A DNA stretch of 6,552 bases from Eubacteriales Family XIII. Incertae Sedis bacterium. GTDB lineage: Bacteria > Bacillota_A > Clostridia > Peptostreptococcales > Anaerovoracaceae. The position numbers and the translations under genes are program-made. Shown here in pieces: positions 1-5,608 of the stretch. The stretch covers positions 1 through 6,552 of the forward strand of contig JAITHG010000037.1 of the NCBI GenBank assembly GCA_031280075.1, given 5' to 3'. The notes beneath the pieces are model-generated. The model did not search any database. It was not told the origin of the DNA and saw only the letters and a list, made by a program, of their open reading frames with translations. Every line of letters starts with the position of its first letter. Positions within the stretch are counted from its first letter, which is position 1.

Positions 1-62
1 CCTACGGTTCCATCCATAGACTATAAGCAGACGGTTTCCAGTCTGTCAGACCAATCGCCCCG
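1..62. other. Sequence downstream of the LRR operon, no recognised gene
   Basis: On the minus strand this follows the TGA of LRR paralog 1. It contains CAGAC (28-32), GTCTG (41-45) and CAGAC (47-51), which could form a short five-pair stem, but no T-run follows, so I do not call a terminator. Reading on in the frame of paralog 1 gives 14 further sense codons, including GDWS, before a second stop near 21-23. Confidence 0.5.
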
Positions 63-926
63 TCACCGGTTCTGATAGATGTAGTTGGTGCTGCGCATAT
101 CGGCAGAGACCATCTGCGAACCGCCATTGGGGGAGTAGCGCACCTCCTTCAGCGTCCGGCGCTGGCTCCTCGCGTCGACACGCAGCCCCGGGTTCCCGTT
201 GATGTACAGGTTTTGCACCGTCGCGTTCTTCGGCAGCTTCAGGCTTTTGAGCCTGTTGTCGCTCAAGGCCAGGTGCCGCGCCTTGCTGCAACCTGTGAGA
301 TCCAGGGATGTGAGCTTTGTATTCATCACGAATAGCCTGTCCAGCGATGGGTTTCCGGAGGCCTTTAGCGTCTTCAGTAGAGACAGGTTCTCGAGATTGA
401 TGACCTCCAGCTTCGCGCGGTTGGACACGTTGAGGCTTGTGATCTTCGCGTGGTGAACCTGCACATAGACGAGCTTCTTGCTGCCGGACAGGTCAATTTT
501 TGCGATCGGCGAATTGAGCGATGCAAAATCCCTCAGTTCCGGGCACTTGGAGACATCCAGCGATGTCAGCTTCGTCCCGTATAGCGTGAGCTTCTTCATG
601 GACTTTGCCGCCGTGGCATCCACCTTCTTGACCCTGTCGTCCCATACCGTCACGGTGATGACCTTCTTGCCCACGAGCTTGTTCGGCACCTTGACAGATG
701 TCTTGGAGCCATCCCATGAGATCTCGACACCGCCCTTGACCGTCTGGTACATCCAGTCGCCCTTCTTCTTGCCGAAGAGTGGCTTGCCCATGTCGGCGGA
801 TGCGGTCATGACACCTGCCGAGACCAGCGTGAGCGCTAGGACGAGGCTCAGCAGGATCGGAAGCAGCCTGCGCCAGGAGGGTCTGCACCTAGCAGAACGC
901 ATGGTTGTCATCGGCACTGTTTCCAT
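63..926 (-). CDS. Secreted leucine-rich-repeat protein with BspA-like leader (paralog 1)
   Basis: This 287-residue exported LRR protein is of unknown function; by analogy with the fold it is likely to bind proteins or surfaces outside the cell. A basic n-region (about residues 10-20) and a hydrophobic core (about 21-40) end in TASA|D near residue 44, a good signal peptidase I site. Residues 57-95 match the leader typical of BspA-type LRR proteins (GDW-Y, GGVEI, a VPNKL-GKKV segment). From about residue 110 to 250 there are six to seven repeats of about 21 residues with the pattern L-x-x-L-x-L-x-x-x-x-L-x-S-L-D-L-S, for example KLTSLDVSKC and KLTSLDLTGC. No LPXTG, LysM or other anchor is visible, so it is probably released. 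The start is supported by AAGGAG seven bases upstream. It lies 81 bp downstream of its paralog with no obvious terminator between, so it is probably the second gene of an operon. The C-terminus may be shortened (see findings). Confidence 0.9.
   Translation of the reverse strand: METVPMTTMRSARCRPSWRRLLPILLSLVLALTLVSAGVMTASADMGKPLFGKKKGDWMYQTVKGGVEISWDGSKTSVKVPNKLVGKKVITVTVWDDRVKKVDATAAKSMKKLTLYGTKLTSLDVSKCPELRDFASLNSPIAKIDLSGSKKLVYVQVHHAKITSLNVSNRAKLEVINLENLSLLKTLKASGNPSLDRLFVMNTKLTSLDLTGCSKARHLALSDNRLKSLKLPKNATVQNLYINGNPGLRVDARSQRRTLKEVRYSPNGGSQMVSADMRSTNYIYQNR
802..832. repeat. Copy 1 of a 31-bp identical segment shared by the LRR paralogs
   Basis: This segment encodes the end of the signal peptide (TLVSAGVMTA) and is identical at DNA level, third codon positions included, to 1774-1804 in the sister gene. 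It is a relic of gene duplication, or of later gene conversion in this part. Confidence 0.85.
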
Positions 927-933
927 TCTTGAT

Positions 934-939
934 CTCCTT
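934..939 (-). promoter_or_regulatory. Ribosome binding site of LRR paralog 1
   Basis: AAGGAG on the minus strand lies seven bases before the ATG at 926. It fixes the start of the downstream LRR gene and shows that gene is translated independently of the upstream one. Confidence 0.8.
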
Positions 940-1007
940 TCACTTTGTCTTTGGACGAACTTGCTGCCGCACCGGGTAGGTGGGCTGCGGGCTGTTTTGG
1001 CTTGCTA

Positions 1008-1898
1008 TTATGTATTCTTGAAGATCGAACCTGCGGACCAATCCCACTCGTTATGTTTGATTTGTACCCTTGTACTGACACCGTTCACGCTGTAATACAC
1101 CTCTATCAAGGTCGATTTCTGGCTTTTTGCATCCACCTGCAGTCCAGGGTTGCGATCGAAGCCCAGATGTGTCATGCAGGCCTTTGCCGGCAGCGTGAGC
1201 TTCTTGATTCTGTTGTCGCTCACATAGGCTGCACGCAGCTTGTTGTCCCCGGTGAAGTTCAGGGCACCCACCTTGGTGCCGGACATATTGATCTGGTCGA
1301 GGCTTCGGCAGCCATTGACCGTGAGGGTTCTGAGATAAGAGCTGTCCCGTATCAGGATTCCCTTCAGCCTCGTGTGGTTCGCCAGACCGATACTTCTGAT
1401 CTTGCTGCCCATGAGCTCAAAATCCTCCAGCTTCATGGCCGCGGACAGATTGAGGGACTTCAGTGGTGCATTGTACAGGTTCAGCGTCTTGAGGGCAGTG
1501 CTCTTCGAGAGGTCGATGCTCGTCATACCCCATGAATTCACCTCGAGATAGGTCAGCGACCTTGCGGCGGTGGCATCCACCTTTTTCACTTTCTTGCCCA
1601 TATAGGCTTCGAGGATGAATGCTTCGACGACCTTCTTGCCCTTCAGCTTGTTCGGGATTTTCACGACGGATTTCTTCCCTACCCATTCGATCTGGATGCC
1701 GCCACCTTCCGCAGGTCCGTATTTCCAATCTCCCGACCTAGCGGTGGTAAGCGGTGTCTTGTGGTGCGCATAGGCGGTCATGACACCTGCCGAGACCAGC
1801 GTGATCACCAGCGCAAGGCTCAGTGCGATCGGCAGCACCCTGCGAAGCACGTTGCGTTTCCTGTGCTCTTTCTTGCCATTCTTTGATGATGTTTCCAT
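1008..1898 (-). CDS. Secreted leucine-rich-repeat protein with BspA-like leader (paralog 2)
   Basis: This 296-residue exported LRR protein is a paralog of the downstream gene; its function is unknown. I chose the ATG at 1898 over the in-frame ATG at 1970 because AGGAGGGG sits eight bases before it and a signal peptide begins soon after. The protein has a Lys/Arg-rich n-region (about residues 7-20), a hydrophobic core (21-40) and a likely cleavage at AYA|H near residue 44. Residues 56-92 carry the BspA-like leader (GDWKY, GGIQIEW, IPNKLKGKKV). LRR repeats of about 21 residues cover roughly residues 115-256. Shared blocks with paralog 1 include VSAGVMTA, KKVDATAA, the S-D-N-R repeat and NPGL-VDA-SQ near the C-terminus, but much of the repeat surface differs. 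It ends DWSAGSIFKNT with no wall anchor. It is the first gene of the LRR pair and faces away from the sigma factor gene. Confidence 0.9.
   Translation of the reverse strand: METSSKNGKKEHRKRNVLRRVLPIALSLALVITLVSAGVMTAYAHHKTPLTTARSGDWKYGPAEGGGIQIEWVGKKSVVKIPNKLKGKKVVEAFILEAYMGKKVKKVDATAARSLTYLEVNSWGMTSIDLSKSTALKTLNLYNAPLKSLNLSAAMKLEDFELMGSKIRSIGLANHTRLKGILIRDSSYLRTLTVNGCRSLDQINMSGTKVGALNFTGDNKLRAAYVSDNRIKKLTLPAKACMTHLGFDRNPGLQVDAKSQKSTLIEVYYSVNGVSTRVQIKHNEWDWSAGSIFKNT
1774..1804. repeat. Copy 2 of a 31-bp identical segment shared by the LRR paralogs
   Basis: Identical to 802-832 and in the same reading frame; it encodes the VSAGVMTA part of the signal peptide of paralog 2. The bases on both sides differ between the copies. 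Confidence 0.85.
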
Positions 1899-1906
1899 TT
1901 TTGTTT

Positions 1907-1914
1907 CCCCTCCT
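1907..1914 (-). promoter_or_regulatory. Ribosome binding site of LRR paralog 2
   Basis: AGGAGGGG on the minus strand, eight bases before the ATG at 1898. It decides this start over the longer in-frame option at 1970. Confidence 0.85.
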
Positions 1915-2020
1915 ACCTTGTTTGGATGCAATGATCCTTCCTCTGATAACTCCTTTGACAGCGTAAACAATCATTTGCCCGGTGTCGCGCCGACCCCGCG
2001 CACACCTGCTTGTTGGAGGC

Positions 2021-2026
2021 ATTATA
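2021..2026 (-). promoter_or_regulatory. Candidate -10 box of the LRR operon
   Basis: A perfect TATAAT on the minus strand. Transcription would start near 2014, giving a leader of about 115 bases before the ATG at 1898. No TTGACA-like -35 is seen 16-18 bases upstream, where an inverted repeat lies instead. This suggests an activator- or repressor-dependent promoter, or a chance match. Confidence 0.5.
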
Positions 2027-2040
2027 CACCGCAAAAAGCG

Positions 2041-2054
2041 TCTCCGTATGGAGA
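2041..2054. promoter_or_regulatory. Inverted repeat TCTCC-GTAT-GGAGA, possible operator
   Basis: A perfect five-base inverted repeat with a four-base centre. It occupies the expected -35 position of the TATAAT box at 2021-2026, where a regulator dimer could act on the LRR promoter. It is too short to be sure it is not chance. Confidence 0.35.
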
Positions 2055-2120
2055 TTGGATGGAAAGGGGTGGTGCAAACAAGTTTTTTTCATCCGCACCG
2101 AGGACACGGCGCAGGGCACT

Positions 2121-2134
2121 CTTATTCCCATAAG
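2121..2134. repeat. Short hairpin CTTAT-TCCC-ATAAG
   Basis: A five-pair stem with a four-base loop; its last base is also the first base of the GC-rich palindrome at 2134-2147. Function unknown. Confidence 0.4.
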
Positions 2135-2147
2135 GCGCTGCAGCGCC
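2134..2147. repeat. 14-bp perfect palindrome GGCGCTGCAGCGCC
   Basis: A perfectly self-complementary sequence about 115 bases before the sigma factor ATG at 2261. It could be an operator or a GC-rich hairpin in a leader RNA. No T-run follows on either strand, so it is not an intrinsic terminator. Confidence 0.5.
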
Positions 2148-2249
2148 AAGGATTGGCAGGGTGCTCCAGATGTCGTCTGACGGCGACCGGGCAAAGTTGC
2201 GGCACGGGCAGTGGTCTGGACCCCCGCGCCGCGCAGAAGGATCAGGAGC

Positions 2250-2254
2250 GAGGG
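2250..2254 (+). promoter_or_regulatory. Ribosome binding site for the 2261 start of the sigma gene
   Basis: GAGGG lies six bases before the ATG at 2261, with a second AGGAG at 2244-2248 just upstream. This favours 2261 over the ATG at 2306, which has no Shine-Dalgarno sequence. Confidence 0.55.
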
Positions 2255-2260
2255 CAAGTT

Positions 2261-2875
2261 ATGGCAGAAGCGGTAATGGAGCAAGCGGTGTGTTATACTT
2301 TGAGCATGGATAACGACCGCTCATTCTTCGAAGAGATCTATGCGGCGTACGCGCTTGACGTGAAGCGATTTATCTTCGTGTCGGCGCGCCGCAATGACCA
2401 GATGACCGAGGACATCTTCCAGAACACTTGGGAGAACGCTTGGCGCTACCTTCGCTCGCTGCGCGAGCGGGACAAGGCGAAGGCGTGGCTCTTCGGCATC
2501 GCACGCAATGAGGCAAAGCGCTACTTCACCGCGAAACACATCCGCTTCGAATTCCCGGCGGAGATCGGCGCATCGCAGGGCGAGGGCTCAGACGGGCACA
2601 CGTCCGGAAGCGTCGCCGAGCCGGAGGATCGCGAAAGCGGCGAGTTCCCGGATCGGGTCGAGGCATCGGAAGTGCTGAACGGACTGATTTCGAGACTGCC
2701 GGAGGAGGAGCAGCAGATGCTCATCCTGCACTACGGCTTCGGAGTCAGCCTGAGCGAAATCGCCACACTCTTTGGGGTCAACTACAATACACTGAAGTCG
2801 ATCACGCGCAGGGCGCTGATCCGGCTGCGGGCGTATGGGGAGGAATGTACGGATGGACAGCAACAGGACTTCTGA
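2261..2875 (+). CDS. ECF-type RNA polymerase sigma-70 factor
   Basis: This alternative sigma factor directs RNA polymerase to a dedicated promoter set. From the 2261 start it is 204 residues; from the ATG at 2306 it would be 189, and positions here use the shorter form. Region 2 spans about residues 7-75 (FFEEIYAAYALDVKRF, then TEDIFQNTWENAWRYL and AKAWLFGIARNEAKRYF, the classic core-binding and -10 recognition helices). A polar Gly/Ser/Glu-rich linker covers about 80-120. Region 4 covers about 123-178, with RLPEEEQQMLILHY and the helix-turn-helix LSEIATLFGVNYNTLKS. Length and two-domain layout fit the ECF group. The 3' end overlaps the next gene by 23 bp, which implies co-transcription and coupled translation with the membrane propeller protein, its probable regulator. 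The target promoters are unknown; the divergent LRR operon is a candidate. Confidence 0.9.
   Translation: MAEAVMEQAVCYTLSMDNDRSFFEEIYAAYALDVKRFIFVSARRNDQMTEDIFQNTWENAWRYLRSLRERDKAKAWLFGIARNEAKRYFTAKHIRFEFPAEIGASQGEGSDGHTSGSVAEPEDRESGEFPDRVEASEVLNGLISRLPEEEQQMLILHYGFGVSLSEIATLFGVNYNTLKSITRRALIRLRAYGEECTDGQQQDF
2291..2299 (+). promoter_or_regulatory. Extended -10 promoter element TGTTATACT
   Basis: This matches the extended -10 form TGn plus TATAAT with one mismatch. The predicted transcription start is about 2306, exactly the A of the inner ATG of the sigma gene. If active, it would give a leaderless mRNA for the 189-residue form. No -35 box is evident, as is usual for extended -10 promoters. 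It lies inside the longer reading frame, so it may be fortuitous. Confidence 0.35.
2837..2844 (+). promoter_or_regulatory. Ribosome binding site of the propeller gene
   Basis: GGGGAGGA inside the end of the sigma gene, eight bases before the ATG at 2853. It supports 2853 over the in-frame ATG at 2835, which would overlap the Shine-Dalgarno sequence itself. Confidence 0.8.
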
Positions 2876-5564
2876 GGCAGACCGCGCGGGCGAAGCAGCG
2901 CGGGCGAAGCAGGACGCAGAGCTTGCAGAAGGGCGGGAGCGGCTCTCCGCCACCGGATATTTTGACAGCATGGACGAATCCCTGCCCCCCTCCGGGCAGA
3001 TCATCGAGCAAGCAGTGAAACGGCAGCGGATGAGGAAGCGCAGGTTTGCCTCCGTCCTGTCGCTTGCCGCCTGCTTCCTCCTGGTGCTCGTGGTCGCGAT
3101 CAGCCAGGGCACGGGCCCGCTTGCCGGCGTGGGGCAGGGTGGCGGCGAGGGAGGGCAGAGCAGCCTTACCGAAGAGGCAGGCGCTTCCACAAAGGTGTCG
3201 GAGGAAGCGAAAAACTCCGTCGTGCCCGAGCAGAACGCGACGGCGGACGACGATTACGAAAATGTATACCAAGTGTTTCAGAAACTGGGGCTGACTGCCT
3301 ACTATGGCACAGATAGTGGCTCTGGCGGCCGTGATGTCGAAATCGCCGGAACCCCCGGGGGCGCTCTGAGAGATCCGGCAGCGCCTGCCACCGGGGAAGG
3401 CGCGAACGGCAGCGCAAGTGCAGCAAATGGCGGGAACGCAGCGGCCATGGATGGAGGCACAGGGCTGACTTCCCCGCCGGAAGCACATGCAGCGGAGCAG
3501 GAGGCACCTTCCGTAGACGAAGCGCCCCCCACAGCACCGCCGACGGAGGCAACGGCAGAACCGCCGGCAGCCCCTCCAACTGCCCCTCCGGCGGGATCCG
3601 AGCCAGACAGTGCCTATGACATGGACGCGGCAGCGCCGCCGGATGGCGACGTGGCGGCAACACCGCCTCCTGCAGATGCACAGGACAGCGAATCCGCTGC
3701 CGGGGCCGCAGAGGATCTGGAGTCCTCGGCAGCCGTGACCGTGGAAGACAGCGCGGACGCGACATCCGGCAAGCAGGAGCACTCCGACACGAACAACCAG
3801 GTCGTCGGCGTGCAGGAGGCGGACATCGTCAAGACGGACGGAACCTACATTTATACTGCAAACAGCGAGGCCGTGAATATTCTCCTGGCAGGGGACGGGC
3901 ATCCCGAGGTGCTCGCGACGATCCCGCAGCGCAAGGGCGGGATGCAGAGCGGGCAGGGCTGGTTCGACATGTTCGCTGCCGGCGACAGGCTGGTGCTGAT
4001 CCGCTCGAGCTACGGCAACGCGGACGAAGACGGCTCTGATGACGGGGATGCGCGCGCGGATGGTGCGATCCGCTATCCCGGCGGCAACGGGTTCGTCGAC
4101 ACCTGCGTGGACATCTACGACATCAGCGACCGGAAGAAGCCGAAGAACCTGCAGTCGCTCGGGCAGAGCGGCAACTACAGCAACAGCCGCATGGTGGGCG
4201 ACGTGCTCTACCTCATCTCGACCTATGACAGCTTCGACCTGTCCGCCCTCGACAAGGACGAGCCGAAGAGCTATGTGCCGCTCTATGCGGAGGGCAAGAA
4301 GCAGTCCGTCACCGCACCGTCCGACATCATGATGCTGCCGGATGCCCAGAGCGCGTCCTATACGGTCGTGAGCGGCATCGACACGAAGAAGGGCAAGTTC
4401 GTCGGACACGAGAGCGTCTTCGGCGGTTATCCTACCGTCTATTCGACGGCGAAAAACCTCTACCTCGCCGCAGCGGGTTCGCGTGAAGAGGTGACGGAGA
4501 ACAAGAAGCACGGGCTCGCCTACCACACCTACATCCAGACGACGCAGATCACGCGGATCGCGCTGGACGGGGGTGACGTGACGGCGAAGGCATCCGCGTC
4601 GGTGGACGGGACGGTGAACAACCAGTTCTCGTTCGATGAATACAAGGATGTCCTGCGCGTCGTTACGACGGAGTACCGCTGGACGGAGACTGTGCGCACA
4701 CAGGCGGAATATTACTACGAGGATGCGGACGGAACCGGCGAAGACGGAGAGCAGGAGCGTTATTACGAGGACGGGGAGTCGGACAGCGCCCAGGACAAGC
4801 CGAAGGAGGCCGCAGTGATCGACAGCGCGCAGCAGCCGGAGGATCAGCAGACCTCGAGCCTGTACACGCTCGACAGCAAACTGCGCCCCATGGGCAAGGT
4901 CTCCGACCTCGCGCCGGGTGAGGTCGTCTACTCCGCACGCTTTATGGGCGACATCGGCTACTTCGTTACCTTCCGGCAGGTAGACCCTCTGTTCAGCGTA
5001 GACCTGAAAGACCCCTATGCGCCCAAAGTCATCGGCGAGCTGAAGATCCCCGGATTCTCCGAATATCTCCAGCAGTACGAGCCGGGGCTGCTGCTTGGCT
5101 TCGGCAAGGACGCGGACATGTACACGGGCAGCGTGAACAGCCTGAAGCTCACGATGTTCGACAACAGCGACCCCTCGGACGTCCGCGAGAAGGAGACACT
5201 CGTCCTGGACGACCTGCTCTACTCGGAGGCGTCCGGAAATCATAAAGCCATTCTGGCGGACGCGCGCAAGGGCATCATCGCCTTCCCGGCGGAGAGCCAG
5301 TACGTGATCTGCTCCTATGATGAAAAGAAGGGCTTTGCTCGCATCGTGGACATCGCCTACGATGCGGCGGACACGGGCTGGGGCACGGCAGGGCTGCGCG
5401 GACTGTTCATCGGGGACGTGTTCTACGTGGTCTCGCCGAAAAGCGTGAACACCTACGACATGGCGGACGGCTTCAAGAAGATCGCACGCCTCGTGCTGAG
5501 CGAGGACGCAGGTCCCGCCGGGCAGTGGTACGGCTGGATGGATGGCGGTGTCATCATCGATTAA
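2853..5564 (+). CDS. Membrane-anchored Beta_propel (PF09826-type) protein, putative anti-sigma/sensor
   Basis: This 903-residue single-pass membrane protein has, in order: a charged cytoplasmic head (1-64) with no Cys or His; a membrane helix at about 65-84 after the basic stretch KRQRMRKRR; a small conserved-looking segment DYENVYQVFQKLGL (134-147); a low-complexity linker rich in Pro, Ala, Gly, Thr and Glu (about 150-310); and the C-terminal domain starting at about 316 with QVVGVQEADIVKTDGTYIY, the hallmark opening of the secreted Beta_propel family, which runs to the end. Later blades show VDIYDISDRKKPK, NSRMVGDVLYLIS, VYSARFMGDIGYFVTF and KDPYAPKVIGELKIPGFSEYLQ. Very acidic insertions lie near 388-405 and 620-665. 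Overlap with the sigma gene and the one-helix topology suggest it binds the sigma factor inside and senses something outside. That role is inference; the propeller's ligand is unknown. The head is not a zinc anti-sigma domain. Confidence 0.92.
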   Translation: MDSNRTSEADRAGEAARAKQDAELAEGRERLSATGYFDSMDESLPPSGQIIEQAVKRQRMRKRRFASVLSLAACFLLVLVVAISQGTGPLAGVGQGGGEGGQSSLTEEAGASTKVSEEAKNSVVPEQNATADDDYENVYQVFQKLGLTAYYGTDSGSGGRDVEIAGTPGGALRDPAAPATGEGANGSASAANGGNAAAMDGGTGLTSPPEAHAAEQEAPSVDEAPPTAPPTEATAEPPAAPPTAPPAGSEPDSAYDMDAAAPPDGDVAATPPPADAQDSESAAGAAEDLESSAAVTVEDSADATSGKQEHSDTNNQVVGVQEADIVKTDGTYIYTANSEAVNILLAGDGHPEVLATIPQRKGGMQSGQGWFDMFAAGDRLVLIRSSYGNADEDGSDDGDARADGAIRYPGGNGFVDTCVDIYDISDRKKPKNLQSLGQSGNYSNSRMVGDVLYLISTYDSFDLSALDKDEPKSYVPLYAEGKKQSVTAPSDIMMLPDAQSASYTVVSGIDTKKGKFVGHESVFGGYPTVYSTAKNLYLAAAGSREEVTENKKHGLAYHTYIQTTQITRIALDGGDVTAKASASVDGTVNNQFSFDEYKDVLRVVTTEYRWTETVRTQAEYYYEDADGTGEDGEQERYYEDGESDSAQDKPKEAAVIDSAQQPEDQQTSSLYTLDSKLRPMGKVSDLAPGEVVYSARFMGDIGYFVTFRQVDPLFSVDLKDPYAPKVIGELKIPGFSEYLQQYEPGLLLGFGKDADMYTGSVNSLKLTMFDNSDPSDVREKETLVLDDLLYSEASGNHKAILADARKGIIAFPAESQYVICSYDEKKGFARIVDIAYDAADTGWGTAGLRGLFIGDVFYVVSPKSVNTYDMADGFKKIARLVLSEDAGPAGQWYGWMDGGVIID
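2884..2911 (+). repeat. Tandem 14-bp direct repeat (two copies)
   Basis: GCGCGGGCGAAGCA occurs twice head to tail in codons about 11-20 of the propeller gene, just after the sigma gene stop. The unit is not a multiple of three, so gain or loss of one copy would shift the frame. Confidence 0.85.
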
Positions 5565-5578
5565 TCTGTAAGGACTTC

Positions 5579-5591
5579 GCCCCTTTGGGGC
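5579..5591. terminator. Hairpin between convergent genes, weak terminator candidate
   Basis: GCCCC-TTT-GGGGC forms a five-pair GC stem in the 44-bp gap between the propeller gene and the transporter gene. It overlaps an alternative stem GGGC-TGT-GCCC at 5588-5598. No T-run follows on either strand, so bidirectional termination is possible but not shown. Confidence 0.35.
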
Positions 5592-5608
5592 TGTGCCCGT
5601 CAACAGTG

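Larger units (their letters stand above)
1899..2260. other. Divergent intergenic control region between the LRR operon and the sigma gene
   Basis: No credible gene lies in these roughly 360 bases. Open frames run through on both strands but lack coding character. It contains the 5' leader and -10 box of the LRR operon, a TCTCC/GGAGA inverted repeat, a T7 run at 2083-2089, a CTTAT/ATAAG hairpin, an abutting 14-bp perfect palindrome and the ribosome binding site of the sigma gene. The density of dyad sequence suggests protein or RNA-structure control of one or both transcripts (inference). Confidence 0.6.

Noticed and set aside
28..51. CAGAC/GTCTG repeats as a terminator for the LRR operon
   Set aside because: Only a five-pair stem and no T-run on the minus strand.
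945..1535. Plus-strand open frame opposite LRR paralog 2
   Set aside because: It lies antisense to a gene with a clear signal peptide, repeats and ribosome binding site, and shows no domain of its own.
2071..2099. GGTGC ... GCACC around the T7 run as a hairpin or terminator
   Set aside because: The loop would be 19 bases, with the T-run inside it rather than after the stem.
1982..2260. Upstream extension of the sigma factor frame
   Set aside because: The frame is open, but the encoded residues show no sigma domain, no start with a good ribosome binding site lies there, and ECF sigma factors begin close to region 2.
1913..2284. Minus-strand open frame spanning the intergenic region
   Set aside because: Its product has no recognisable domain or signal and it would cover the LRR -10 box and leader. 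It is better read as non-coding.
3470..3700. Pro/Ala-coding low-complexity DNA as a tandem repeat array
   Set aside because: The units are irregular and the repetitiveness comes from biased amino acid content of the linker, not from a duplicated DNA unit.
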